DNA of 64,000 nt from Marinoscillum furvescens DSM 4134. Its GTDB lineage: Bacteria > Bacteroidota > Bacteroidia > Cytophagales > Cyclobacteriaceae. Below are positions 25,968 to 35,728 of the stretch, piece after piece. Below the pieces are notes generated by a model. The model was not told where the DNA came from. It searched no databases and worked only from the letters and a program-made list of their open reading frames with translations. The DNA lies in contig NZ_QREG01000025.1 in the NCBI RefSeq assembly GCF_003386095.1, positions 19,638-83,637 on the forward strand, given 5' to 3'. The position numbers were made by a program, and so were the translations under genes. The first letter of the stretch is position 1, and the number at the start of each line of letters is the position of its first letter.

Positions 25968-27104
25968 ATGAACAAAGGAAAAATCAAGCTTGGACTTATC
26001 GGCGGAGGGCCGAATTCATTTATAGGACCTGTACACCGAATAGCTGCCTATATGGGTGAGCGTTACGACCTGGTAGGTGGAGTGTTTGATATAGATTATG
26101 AGCAGAGTAAGGCATTCGCCGAAAAGCTGGAGCTGGATGCCAGTAGAGCGTATAAAGACCTGGATGATTTTATTTCGGGAGAGCTTAGCCGTCCTGCAGA
26201 CGAACGTATCGAAGCAGTAAGCATCCTCACTCCGAATTTTTTGCATTACCCAATGGCCAAACGACTGGTAGGTGAAGGGTTTCATGTAATATGCGAAAAG
26301 CCTATAACCATGACAGCCGCTGAAGCGGTAGAGCTGGCGGAGCTCGTAGAGCAAAAAGGAGTGGTCTTTAGCCTTACACATACGTATACAGGTTACCCAA
26401 TGGTACGCCAGATGAAAGCCATGATAGCTGCTGGAGCTTTAGGGAAAATCCACAAAATGGATGCGCAGTACTACCAGGGATGGATCAATCCTTTTATCCA
26501 TGAAAAAGACAAGCGCGCCGGGGTGTGGAGGCTAGACCCTGCCAAGTCTGGTCAAAGCTGTTGCTTTGGAGATATAGGGGTGCATGCATTCAATCTTCTA
26601 GAATATACCACAGGTTTGACCATCAACAAAGTGCTTGCAGACATCAACACCCTCTATGAAGATAATCCCCTGGATGTAGACGGTACAGCACTCGTACGTA
26701 CCACCGATGGAGTACGAGGCATCGTGAGAGCTAGTCAGATTGCTACTGGGGAAGAAAACAACATAGTGGTGACTGTATACGGAGACAAAGCAGGCCTGAG
26801 ATGGGAGCAAGAAAATCCTACTTACCTGAAGTTTATGGAGGAGGGGAAACCAGCCCAGATCTTAAAGCCAGGCAACCCTTACCTCAGTGAGTTTTCACTG
26901 GAGAGCACTAAAATCGCTCCAGGCCACCCGGAAGGACTCTTCGATGCTATGGGCAATATCTACAGCGGAACCGCTCAGGCTATCCGCAAAGAAAGTTATC
27001 GAGATGGAGCATTTCCTACAGTGCAAGACGGTGTGAGAGGGATGAATTTCATTGAGGCTGTATTAGAGTCGAGTAAAAATGGTCAGGTCTGGGTTTCTAT
27101 ATAA
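25968..27104 (+). CDS. Gfo/Idh/MocA family oxidoreductase 1
   Basis: The ATG at 25968 gives 378 residues starting MNKGKIKLGLIGGGPNSFIG with the NAD(P)-binding Rossmann loop. CEKPI carries the conserved catalytic Lys, and CCFGDIGVHAFNL the DxGxHxxN element of the substrate domain. THTYTGYPMVRQMKAMI and VRASQIATGEENN are features of the glycoside/inositol dehydrogenase-like group. There is no signal peptide, so it is cytoplasmic. It is the first gene of a seven-gene run and a close paralogue of the next gene. Likely role: NAD-linked oxidation or reduction of a (keto)sugar; the substrate is unknown. Confidence 0.9.
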   Translation: MNKGKIKLGLIGGGPNSFIGPVHRIAAYMGERYDLVGGVFDIDYEQSKAFAEKLELDASRAYKDLDDFISGELSRPADERIEAVSILTPNFLHYPMAKRLVGEGFHVICEKPITMTAAEAVELAELVEQKGVVFSLTHTYTGYPMVRQMKAMIAAGALGKIHKMDAQYYQGWINPFIHEKDKRAGVWRLDPAKSGQSCCFGDIGVHAFNLLEYTTGLTINKVLADINTLYEDNPLDVDGTALVRTTDGVRGIVRASQIATGEENNIVVTVYGDKAGLRWEQENPTYLKFMEEGKPAQILKPGNPYLSEFSLESTKIAPGHPEGLFDAMGNIYSGTAQAIRKESYRDGAFPTVQDGVRGMNFIEAVLESSKNGQVWVSI

Positions 27105-27152
27105 CTTTTAGCTCAGAAAAAGATTCATTCATCATTTAAACAATTCCAACGT

Positions 27153-28319
27153 ATGCAACATCGAAAGCTTAGAATGGGTATGGTTGGCGGTGGTAGAGGC
27201 TCTTTTATCGGCGCTGTACACCGCATGGGGGCCAATCTTGACGGACAGATTGAACTGGTTTGTGGAGCTTTTAGCAGTGATCCGCAGCGATCTGTAAAGT
27301 CAGGCCATGACCTGTATTTACCAGAAAACCGATGCTATGCCACTTTTGAAGAAATGGTCCTGGAGGAGCAAAAGCTGCCAGAAGGTGAACGAATGGATTT
27401 TGTATCCATCGTAACGCCCAATCACATGCATTTTGCACCTGCAAAAGCTGCTTTAGAGGCTGGATTTCCAGTGATTATTGATAAGCCACTGGCTTTCACT
27501 TTAGAAGAAGCTAGAGAATTAAAACGGATAGTATCTGACACCAGACTCCCATTTGCGGTCACCTATACTTATGCTGCTTACCCTATGGTCAAGCAAGCCC
27601 GAGCCATGGTCCTGAGCGGGGCTATTGGTAAAGTAAGAAAAATAATGGTGGAGTATCCACAGGGCTGGTTGGCAGAAAAACTGGAGGATACAGACTCCAA
27701 ACAAGCATCATGGAGAGCAGACCCGAAGCGTGCAGGTATAAGCAACTGCTTTGGTGACATTGGTACTCATTTGGCCAATATGGCTGAGTATGTTTCAGGA
27801 TTGAAAATTACTGAAGTGCTCGCTGAGCTCAACGCATTTGTGCCTGGGCGTACGCTAGACGATGATGCCAATGTGCTTCTTAAGTTTGAAAAAGGTGCGA
27901 ATGGCGTGCTGTCAGCCTCTCAAGTAGCTACTGGAGAAGAGAATGACATCAAAATCCGAATTTACGGCGATAAAGGAGGGCTGGAATGGTCTAACCGCGA
28001 TCTGAATACCTTACTGGTAAAGCCACATGGTGCACCCGTTCAGATCTATCGGGCAGGAGGCAACAACCCGTATTTGCACGATGCGGCTTTAGCGCATATC
28101 CGTACTCCGGCAGGTCATCCGGAAGGCTATATAGAAGCTTTTGCAAATATTTATCGAAACTTCTCTTTTGATGTGAGGAGCCATTTGGGTGCTGCTTCAG
28201 AGAAAAGTTCCTTCATGGATTACCCAGGGATCAATGATGGCGTAAAAGGTATGGCCATGATTAAGGCTGTGGTGGAAAGCTCCGCCAATGGCAATGTGTG
28301 GACTCAGGTGGAATCCTAA
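27153..28319 (+). CDS. Gfo/Idh/MocA family oxidoreductase 2
   Basis: The 388-residue protein is a paralogue of its upstream neighbour: RMGMVGGGRGSFIGAVHRMG replaces LGLIGGGPNSFIGPVHRIA. VIIDKPLAFT carries the Lys, CFGDIGTHLANMAEYVSGL the DIGxH element, and SASQVATGEENDIKIRIYG is nearly shared. It is also cytoplasmic. Two such enzymes in tandem suggest successive or paired redox steps on one substrate, such as oxidation at C3 and later reduction. It lies 48 bp after gene 1. Confidence 0.9.
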   Translation: MQHRKLRMGMVGGGRGSFIGAVHRMGANLDGQIELVCGAFSSDPQRSVKSGHDLYLPENRCYATFEEMVLEEQKLPEGERMDFVSIVTPNHMHFAPAKAALEAGFPVIIDKPLAFTLEEARELKRIVSDTRLPFAVTYTYAAYPMVKQARAMVLSGAIGKVRKIMVEYPQGWLAEKLEDTDSKQASWRADPKRAGISNCFGDIGTHLANMAEYVSGLKITEVLAELNAFVPGRTLDDDANVLLKFEKGANGVLSASQVATGEENDIKIRIYGDKGGLEWSNRDLNTLLVKPHGAPVQIYRAGGNNPYLHDAALAHIRTPAGHPEGYIEAFANIYRNFSFDVRSHLGAASEKSSFMDYPGINDGVKGMAMIKAVVESSANGNVWTQVES

Positions 28320-28394
28320 ACACTTTGACATCAAAGTATGAAATAGAGTTTGCCTCCGGCATCTTCATTTAAAACTTTAAAAAAAACTTACATT

Positions 28395-29447
28395 ATGAAA
28401 ACCATTAAAGGGCCAGCAATATTTCTGGCGCAGTTTGCAGACGATACAGAACCATTTAACAACCTTAAAAATATCTGCCAATGGGCAAAAGGTATTGGCT
28501 ATAAAGGCGTACAAATACCTGCATGGGATACCCGGCTGATAGATGTCAAAAAAGCCGCTGAAAGTCAAACCTACGCTGATGAAATCAAAGGTATTGTCAA
28601 TGAAGCAGGTCTTGAAATTACAGAGCTGGCTACTCACTTGCAGGGGCAACTGGTAGCGGTTCACCCTGCCTATGATACCATGTTCGACTCTTTTGCGCCT
28701 GACGCATACAAAGGAAACCCCAAAGCCCGAACCGAATGGGCTGTGGATCAGGTAAAAAGTGCAGCTACTGCGAGTAAGAATCTGGGTATCAATGTGATGG
28801 CTAGCTTCTCGGGAGCGTTGCTGTGGCACACTGTTTATCCCTGGCCGCAGCGTCCTGCAGGTCTGGTGGAGACAGGCTTCAAAGAGCTTGCTAATCGGTG
28901 GATGCCTATTTTGGATCACGCCAAAGACAATGGCGTAGAGATATGCTATGAACTGCATCCGGGTGAAGACCTTCATGATGGGCTTACCTACGAGCGCTTT
29001 TGGGAGGCTACCGGCAAGCACGATTCGGCTAAGATCCTCTATGACCCATCGCACTTTGTATTGCAACAGCTCGACTACCTGCAGTTCATAGATTTTTACC
29101 ATGAAAATATTCGCATGTTTCATGTTAAAGATGCCGAGTTTAACCCTACGGGAAAGGCAGGCGTTTATGGAGGATTTGAAAACTGGGTAGATCGTCCCGG
29201 TCGATTCCGTTCATTGGGTGATGGCCAGGTGGACTTTAGTGGTATTTTCAGCAAGCTCAGTCAGTATGGCTATGATGGATGGGCTGTACTTGAGTGGGAG
29301 TGCTGCATTAAGTCACCTCAGCAAGGAGCGGAAGAAGGTTCTGTATTCATTCAGGATCATATCATAGAAGTGACCGAAAAGGCATTTGACGATTTTGCGG
29401 GAGCTGCTCCTGATGAAGCAATGAATCGCAAGATTTTGGGCTTGTAA
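28395..29447 (+). CDS. TIM-barrel sugar isomerase/epimerase (AP endonuclease 2 family)
   Basis: The ATG at 28395 gives 350 residues beginning MKTIKGPAIFLAQFADDTEP; the frame upstream to 28350 is not protein-like. The xylose-isomerase-like barrel has metal-binding positions in ELATHLQGQL, CYELHPGEDLHDG, DPSHFVLQQLDYL, FHVKDAEFN and AVLEWECC. Relatives isomerise or epimerise sugars and keto-sugars, and some act on keto-glycosides. No signal peptide is present, so it would work on imported product beside the two oxidoreductases. Confidence 0.88.
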   Translation: MKTIKGPAIFLAQFADDTEPFNNLKNICQWAKGIGYKGVQIPAWDTRLIDVKKAAESQTYADEIKGIVNEAGLEITELATHLQGQLVAVHPAYDTMFDSFAPDAYKGNPKARTEWAVDQVKSAATASKNLGINVMASFSGALLWHTVYPWPQRPAGLVETGFKELANRWMPILDHAKDNGVEICYELHPGEDLHDGLTYERFWEATGKHDSAKILYDPSHFVLQQLDYLQFIDFYHENIRMFHVKDAEFNPTGKAGVYGGFENWVDRPGRFRSLGDGQVDFSGIFSKLSQYGYDGWAVLEWECCIKSPQQGAEEGSVFIQDHIIEVTEKAFDDFAGAAPDEAMNRKILGL

Positions 29448-29483
29448 GCCTGACAAAGTAAAGTATAGAAGTATAAAAGAAGT

Positions 29484-32400
29484 ATGAAGAAGTTAAATGT
29501 AATGATCACAATGCTCCTGGTATTTGCCTTAGGCTGCCAGGAGCCTCAGCAAAAGCCGGATAGACCATTGAAAGCATGGGTGTTTCGGTCTGTTTTAGAT
29601 GAAAAGCCCAGGATGGTGACTGCCGCACTGCATGATGATGTGTGGGTAGCGTATGATGCCCGAACTGCCAGCTTGTACAAAGCATGGAAAGGTGGTGTGA
29701 ATTTCGACGGAGCGGTATATACTACTGTACACGGGCCACAGCCAACGAGTAGCGGATATGCCTACTATACAGACGCTGAAGAAAATGTAGAATGGTTTGT
29801 AGTTGAAGGTGGCAAAGTACTCACACCAGAAGTTCAGTACCGCGGGCACAGGTTTGAAAACAATCGGGTGATATTTACTTATGAGCTGAAAGTTGGTGAT
29901 CGGCGCATTGTGGTAGAGGAAAGCCCTGAGGCCATACGGCGAGGAAGCCAGAATGGTTTGGAGCGGAAATTTACCGTGCAAACGGCAGGTGAATTTCGCG
30001 TGGGACTTTATACTACCGTTTCTTCATTGATTAATGAGCGGGATTATAAGACTACTGGAGATTTTCAGGTTACGTCAGTGGATGTGGATGAATACCCTGG
30101 AGGAAGCCTTACGAATGTTTCGGGAATACTGACTCTAAATAGTGAAGGTGCTACTTTATTGAAGTCTTTTTTTCACGAAGGATTTGAAACTGCAGGAGAA
30201 AGCACTTCTTCTGATGAAAGTATGGAAATGCCGGGAGCGGCACTGATCGAGCGAAGTGACTGCAAGTCGTGTCACAATGCTGAAGTAAAAACTGTGGGGC
30301 CAGCCTATGTGTCAGTGGCGCGCAAGTACAGCGACTCTGAGGAGAGCGTAGATATGCTGGCCGGTAAGGTGATCAAAGGTGGTAGTGGTGTTTGGGGTGA
30401 AGCAGTGATGACGCCCCATCCAAACCTCGACGAGGAAGATGCCAAAGAAATGGTTCGCTACATTCTTTCACTGGATGATGACGAAGAAAATGATGCGGAA
30501 GCCTGGCATGCAGGCACCAAAACCGTACCCCTGAAATTGAAAGATCAATTAAGAATCGCCAAGGAAACTCCAGGTGTGGCAGCCTATTTGTACCTCTATA
30601 GTGGTGATCAGCCCAACTTCGAAACCCTCAAAAAGGACGGTGCACCTATTCAGGGATCGGTTGTTTCACAGATTCATGTGCTCGAGGAATCCGACCTGGG
30701 TGAGCGTACACAGGATGTGGCCGTACTTTTCAAAGGCAATTTAAGAATTGATAAAACAGCTAGCTATAGCTTCCGAACCGTGTCCGATGACGGGTCCAGG
30801 CTGTTTATAGATGACCAAATGGTAGTAAACAACTGGGGGTTTCATGGAGCTGAACCCAAAGATGGTGAAGTGTACCTCACTGCAGGAGATCACCCTTTCG
30901 AGCTGCACTACTTTCAGGGTGGGGGTGGCGGAGCCGTTTCCTTCCAGTGGTTTGATAAGCAAACTGGCAGGTTCGAAGTGGTGCCTGAAGATATGATGTT
31001 TGTGACTAGCAAAGATTTCTTGCAAGTAGAGGCTTATGTAGATGAAGATAAGCTGGTAAAAGCAATCCCTGGAGATCAGCGCTGGTTGGCTGGCGTGCAT
31101 CCGGCTTTTGATTTGTTTCAAGCCCGGCCAGATGATTTCAAACCTAGAGTAGGTGGTATCGACTTTCTTTCTGCCGATGAGATGCTGGTGTGCACCTGGG
31201 ATTCGCTGGGGCCAGTATATAAAGTCAGCAACTTTAGAGCCGAAAACCCTGATGATATTCAAGTGGAGCTGATCGCTACTGGCTTGGCTGAGCCGCTCGG
31301 TATCGAAGTAGTAGATGGAGAAATATACGTACTCCAAAAACAAGAACTCACCCATCTCAAAGACAATGATGGCGATGGGATTATAGATGAGTACCGTACT
31401 GTTTCTGATGACTGGAAAGTATCCGCAAATTTCCATGAATTTGCCTTTGGGCTGGTGTACAAAGAGGGCTACTTCTATGGTGCGCTGGCTACAGCCATAT
31501 TGCCTGGAGGGGCATCTGCCCAACCTCAGATAGAAGACCGGGGTAAGATTGTGAAAATATCCAAAGAAACAGGAGAGGTAGAATTTATCGCATCAGGCCT
31601 GCGTACTCCCAATGGTATAGGCATCGGTCCTGACGGAGAGATATTTGTAGCTGACAATCAAGGAGACTGGCTACCGGCATCTAAAATCAACCACGTACGC
31701 GAAGGGGCATGGTATGGTTCCAGGTCTGTAGATCCGGAAGGTACCCAGGGCATGGTGCAGGACGAGCCAGTAGTTTGGCTTCCGCAAGATGATATTGGAA
31801 ATTCTCCCAGTACTCCCGTATACCTCGATAAGGGCCCGTATGCCGGACAAATGATCCATTGTGAAGTTACACATGGTGGAATAAAGCGGGTGTTTGTTGA
31901 GCAGGTAGATGATATTTACCAGGGAGCTGTATTTCGTTTTTCACAAGGGTTGGAAGCAGGTATCAATCGCCTTGCTTGGGCACCTGACGGCAGCCTTTTG
32001 GCTGGCGGTATAGGTGTTTCAGGTAACTGGGGACAAGTAGGTAAGCTCAATTACGGCCTGCAGCGACTGGTTTACAATGAGCAGTCTGTTTTCGAAATGT
32101 TGTCGGTAAGCGCCCGTTCCAATGGTTTTGAAGTAATCTTTACAGAGCCCATAGCAGCGGGTCAAAACATTAGTGCTGATGACTTTTATATTGAACGCTT
32201 TTATTTTGAACCTACAGCAGAGTACGGAGGCCCTAAACTGGATCAGACGGAATTAGAGCCTACCAGTTTTCAACTTTCTGAGGATAGGAAAAAGATTTTC
32301 TTCGAACTGGATGGCTTGAAGGAAAAACATGTCGTTTATTTACGGATCAGAAGGCCTTTTGTGAGTGAATTACAACATGAGCTGTGGACGACTGAAGCCT

Positions 32401-33125
32401 GGTACACACTAACCAATATACCAGGGGATAAGCCAGGTTTTACTTCGGATTATACAGTACAGCACAATACGCTTACCGATAATGAGCAACAGCAAGGATG
32501 GAAATTGTTGTTTGATGGGAAGTCTACTGGTAAGCTGCGTAATTTCAAATCTGAAGATTTGGGAAAGAAATGGTCAGCAAAAGACGGTACCTTGCATTTT
32601 GCTGGCAAGGGGTCTGGAGATGGCTGGCAGGCTGAGGATGGAGGTGATATCATCCTGACAGATCGCCCCTATGAAAACTATGAGTTTTCAATAGATTGGA
32701 AAATTTCCCAAGGGGGAAATAGTGGTATCATTTACCATGTAGTAGAAAGTGAAGATTTCGATTATGTATGGCAAAGTGGCCCCGAGTATCAGTTGCTAGA
32801 CAATGCTCGTCATCCTGACGGACAAATAGAAAAGCATCGAGCCGGAGATCTTTACGACATGATCGAGACGAAATTTGTGACGGTAAATCCTCCTGGAGAG
32901 TGGAACCGAACAAGAATAAAGATCAAAGACGGGCATGTAGAACACTGGCTCAATGGCTATAAAGTGGTGGAATATGATCTGGGTACTCCAGAGTTTCAGG
33001 CCATGGTAGCGGCGAGTAAGTTTTCTGAAATGCCAGGATTTGGTCAAGCCAAGGCAGGACACATCGCATTGCAGGATCACGGCGATGAGGTGTGGTTTAG
33101 AAATATAAAAATTAGACCATTATAA
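29484..33125 (+). CDS. Giant lipoprotein: cytochrome c - PA14 - beta-propeller - DUF1080 keto-glycoside hydrolase
   Basis: The 1213-residue protein has a lipoprotein signal (ALGC at residue 18). An N-terminal beta-rich region (about 30-230) is followed by a class I cytochrome c (heme motif CKSCH at 260-264, axial Met at 309 in EAVMTPHP) and a PA14 domain (about 364-490; FRTVSDDGSRLFID). An NHL/glucose-sorbosone-dehydrogenase-like propeller (about 530-860; GLRTPNGIGIGPDGEIFVAD) comes next, then an Ig-like segment (870-960). The C-terminal DUF1080 domain (about 1003-1213; WKLLFDGKS, NSGIIYHV, EYQLLDN, EWNRTRIKIKDGHVEHWLNG) is now known as 3-keto-disaccharide hydrolase. It is envelope-anchored. 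DNDGDGIIDE at 627-636 looks like a calcium loop. One base separates it from the next gene. Confidence 0.88.
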   Translation: MKKLNVMITMLLVFALGCQEPQQKPDRPLKAWVFRSVLDEKPRMVTAALHDDVWVAYDARTASLYKAWKGGVNFDGAVYTTVHGPQPTSSGYAYYTDAEENVEWFVVEGGKVLTPEVQYRGHRFENNRVIFTYELKVGDRRIVVEESPEAIRRGSQNGLERKFTVQTAGEFRVGLYTTVSSLINERDYKTTGDFQVTSVDVDEYPGGSLTNVSGILTLNSEGATLLKSFFHEGFETAGESTSSDESMEMPGAALIERSDCKSCHNAEVKTVGPAYVSVARKYSDSEESVDMLAGKVIKGGSGVWGEAVMTPHPNLDEEDAKEMVRYILSLDDDEENDAEAWHAGTKTVPLKLKDQLRIAKETPGVAAYLYLYSGDQPNFETLKKDGAPIQGSVVSQIHVLEESDLGERTQDVAVLFKGNLRIDKTASYSFRTVSDDGSRLFIDDQMVVNNWGFHGAEPKDGEVYLTAGDHPFELHYFQGGGGGAVSFQWFDKQTGRFEVVPEDMMFVTSKDFLQVEAYVDEDKLVKAIPGDQRWLAGVHPAFDLFQARPDDFKPRVGGIDFLSADEMLVCTWDSLGPVYKVSNFRAENPDDIQVELIATGLAEPLGIEVVDGEIYVLQKQELTHLKDNDGDGIIDEYRTVSDDWKVSANFHEFAFGLVYKEGYFYGALATAILPGGASAQPQIEDRGKIVKISKETGEVEFIASGLRTPNGIGIGPDGEIFVADNQGDWLPASKINHVREGAWYGSRSVDPEGTQGMVQDEPVVWLPQDDIGNSPSTPVYLDKGPYAGQMIHCEVTHGGIKRVFVEQVDDIYQGAVFRFSQGLEAGINRLAWAPDGSLLAGGIGVSGNWGQVGKLNYGLQRLVYNEQSVFEMLSVSARSNGFEVIFTEPIAAGQNISADDFYIERFYFEPTAEYGGPKLDQTELEPTSFQLSEDRKKIFFELDGLKEKHVVYLRIRRPFVSELQHELWTTEAWYTLTNIPGDKPGFTSDYTVQHNTLTDNEQQQGWKLLFDGKSTGKLRNFKSEDLGKKWSAKDGTLHFAGKGSGDGWQAEDGGDIILTDRPYENYEFSIDWKISQGGNSGIIYHVVESEDFDYVWQSGPEYQLLDNARHPDGQIEKHRAGDLYDMIETKFVTVNPPGEWNRTRIKIKDGHVEHWLNGYKVVEYDLGTPEFQAMVAASKFSEMPGFGQAKAGHIALQDHGDEVWFRNIKIRPL

Positions 33126-33126
33126 C

Positions 33127-35724
33127 GTGAGGAAAATTGTACTATTGGCCGTAGTGGCTATCATTGGCGCATGCAGTGAGCATGCGCCATCAGATTCATC
33201 AGATTTAACACCACCTGAAGAAAGTAGATTCGTTCAGGAAATTTTTGAAACTAACCTTTATGAGCCCACAGAGTTGGTGGTGCTTCCAAAAGGAAACAAG
33301 ATTTTGTTTACACAAAGGAGGGGACAGATTTTTGAGTATGACATTCCTTCTGAGCAGCTGAGGATGTACGACTCTATCCCGGTGTTTTCCACCTTTGAGC
33401 ATGGCCTCATGGGGATAGCACTAGACCCTGAATTCAAACAGAATAATTGGCTTTACATTTATTATTCACCAGTGGGGGATGAGCCTGTGCAATACTTATC
33501 CAGGTTTACGTATTCGGCCTCTGGGTTGAAAAACGAAAAAGTTGTACTCGAAGTACCCGTACAGCGTGAAACATGCTGTCACACTGGTGGGTCTATAGAG
33601 TTTGGCCCTGATGGTTTGCTGTATCTTTCCACTGGAGATGATACCAACCCTTTTGCCTCTAATGGTTTTTCTCCATCAGACGAACGACCGGGTCGTAAAT
33701 CATGGGATGCCCAGCGGACCTCAAGTAATACCAATGATTTGAGAGGGAAAATCCTTCGGATAAAACCTGAGCCAGATGGATCTTACAGTATTCCTAAAGG
33801 CAACTTATTTGAAGACAATGATCCTCGTACACGGCCTGAGATCTATGTGATGGGCTGTAGAAACCCATATAGAATTGGAATCGATTCAAAACGCGGCTGG
33901 TTGTTTTGGGGTGATGTGGGGCCTGATGCCCGAAATGATAAAGAGAACAGAGGTCCCAGGGGACATGATGAATGGAATGTGGCAAAATCTCCTGGATATT
34001 ATGGATGGCCGCTCTTCGTTGGCAAAAACTATGCATACAACAGGTACGATTTTGAAACGGGAGAGTCCTTTGCGAAGCATGATCCTAAAAAGCCGATCAA
34101 TCAATCGGTAAATAATACTGGATTGCGCGAATTGCCTCCAGCCAGACCAGCTACTATTTATTATCCATATGCTAAAACGGACATATTCCCGCAGGTTGGC
34201 AGTGGCGGTCGCAATGCTATGGCGGGTCCGGTGTACTACAGTGACCAATATCAGGGCCGAGAAAAGTTCCCAAAATTCTTTGATGGACGCGTGCCTTTCT
34301 TTGACTGGATGCGTGGGTTCGTTTTCTTTCTGGAGCTGGATGAAGAAGGCCAGCCTACAGACTGGTACCCTTTCATGCCCAATACCAAGTTCAATAACCT
34401 GATAGATATGGAATTTGGACCGGATGGTACGTTGTATCTTCTGGAATACGGAACAGGGTGGTTTTCACGCAATGAAAATGCTAAGCTATCACGTGTGCGT
34501 TATGTTGCAGGAAATAGACCTCCTGTGTTGGAAGCCTCTGCTTCGGTAACCAAAGGTACCTCGCCGCTCACGGTGGTGTTTGACGCATCCAAATCCTATG
34601 ATTATGACGGTCACTCGTTGAAGTTTACCTGGGATTTTGATGGGGAGATTTTGAACGACTCAGTGGTAACCTACACTTTCGATGAGGACGGAGTTTACTA
34701 TCCGGAATTGGTGGTTTCAGATCCTAAAGGCGGTAAGCGTTCACAGCAGTTTGTCATCGAAGTAGGAAATGAGCCCCCAGTTGTACAGATAGCCATTGAT
34801 GGAAATGAAAGCTTTTTCTGGCCTGGACGAAACGTAACATACGAAGTGAAAGTATCTGATCTGGAAGACGAGCAGAATGGTGAGATAGATGAATCCAAAA
34901 TTGCTTTTGAGATTTCCCACTTTCAATCTTCAGATCAGGCCGAAGCGCTCGGACACCAGGTGCCAGTAGCTGGAGGCTTGGAATTGATCAATTCTCTGGA
35001 CTGTATGGGATGTCACAAGATTGACGGTCCTTCGATAGGTCCTTCTTACCAGCAAGTAGCAAAGCGTTATCAAAATGAGCAAAATGCTGTAAACTATCTG
35101 GCCCATAAAATCATCAATGGAGGTGGAGGAGTTTGGGGAGAGCAAGCAATGTCTGCCCATCCAGATCTGAGCAACGATGATGCGGAGAGTATAGTAAACT
35201 ATATACTCTCACTGGCTCAGCCTAAAGGTGACCCTCTTGCAGGTACTTTTGTCACGGAAAAGGAGGAAGGCAGATATTTGTTTTCTGCAAGCTATGAGGA
35301 TCAGGGTAAAGGATCACTTAAGCCTATTTTGGAGCGTAAGAATATTTGGCTCATGCCGTATAGTCTTCCAGGAGATGATTTTGACGATTCTAATGATATT
35401 CAGGCTCGAGGAGGACGTATCAATAGTATTTATCATGGTTCTTGGGTGAGCTATGAATCTGTAGATCTGACTGGAATCAAAGGGCTAAATCTTAAGCTAA
35501 ATCGGGTGAGACCTGTAATAGTGGAAGTGAGAAGTGGTTCAGCTGAAGGTCAACTTTTAGGTAAGAATGAAATACAGGAAGGTGAAAACCCTGAGGAACT
35601 GACTATCAGTTTACAGGGAGCTACAGGCTTTCACAATGTATTTGTCGTCTTTAAAAAACCAGGTGTAAAAGATCAACTGATTCGAGTAAATAGAGTGGAG
35701 TTTTTACCTGAGTCTAACCAATAG
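33127..35724 (+). CDS. Lipoprotein sugar dehydrogenase: GSDH propeller - PKD - cytochrome c - carbohydrate-binding-like tail
   Basis: The GTG at 33127 gives 865 residues with a lipobox IGAC (residue 16). Residues 35-460 form a glucose/sorbosone dehydrogenase propeller, with CCHTGG (150-155) and CRNPYRIGID (244-253) matching the His and Arg-Asn that hold PQQ in soluble glucose dehydrogenase. A PKD domain follows (about 465-547; FDASKSYDYDG), then a class I cytochrome c (CMGCH at 626-630, Met 675 in EQAMSAHP). A C-terminal beta-sandwich (about 700-865) resembles CBM6-type modules. It likely oxidises a sugar and passes electrons to its own heme. PQQ binding is inferred, not shown. Confidence 0.88.
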   Translation: MRKIVLLAVVAIIGACSEHAPSDSSDLTPPEESRFVQEIFETNLYEPTELVVLPKGNKILFTQRRGQIFEYDIPSEQLRMYDSIPVFSTFEHGLMGIALDPEFKQNNWLYIYYSPVGDEPVQYLSRFTYSASGLKNEKVVLEVPVQRETCCHTGGSIEFGPDGLLYLSTGDDTNPFASNGFSPSDERPGRKSWDAQRTSSNTNDLRGKILRIKPEPDGSYSIPKGNLFEDNDPRTRPEIYVMGCRNPYRIGIDSKRGWLFWGDVGPDARNDKENRGPRGHDEWNVAKSPGYYGWPLFVGKNYAYNRYDFETGESFAKHDPKKPINQSVNNTGLRELPPARPATIYYPYAKTDIFPQVGSGGRNAMAGPVYYSDQYQGREKFPKFFDGRVPFFDWMRGFVFFLELDEEGQPTDWYPFMPNTKFNNLIDMEFGPDGTLYLLEYGTGWFSRNENAKLSRVRYVAGNRPPVLEASASVTKGTSPLTVVFDASKSYDYDGHSLKFTWDFDGEILNDSVVTYTFDEDGVYYPELVVSDPKGGKRSQQFVIEVGNEPPVVQIAIDGNESFFWPGRNVTYEVKVSDLEDEQNGEIDESKIAFEISHFQSSDQAEALGHQVPVAGGLELINSLDCMGCHKIDGPSIGPSYQQVAKRYQNEQNAVNYLAHKIINGGGGVWGEQAMSAHPDLSNDDAESIVNYILSLAQPKGDPLAGTFVTEKEEGRYLFSASYEDQGKGSLKPILERKNIWLMPYSLPGDDFDDSNDIQARGGRINSIYHGSWVSYESVDLTGIKGLNLKLNRVRPVIVEVRSGSAEGQLLGKNEIQEGENPEELTISLQGATGFHNVFVVFKKPGVKDQLIRVNRVEFLPESNQ

Positions 35725-35728
35725 CAAT

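Noticed and set aside
28377..29123. 248-codon open frame antisense to the TIM-barrel isomerase gene
   Set aside because: Composition is unlike a protein of this genome, and the sense gene carries conserved metal-binding motifs.
30741..31523. 260-codon open frame on the minus strand inside the cytochrome-PA14-propeller gene
   Set aside because: The plus-strand frame has clear domains through this stretch, and the antisense translation has no family pattern or operon context.
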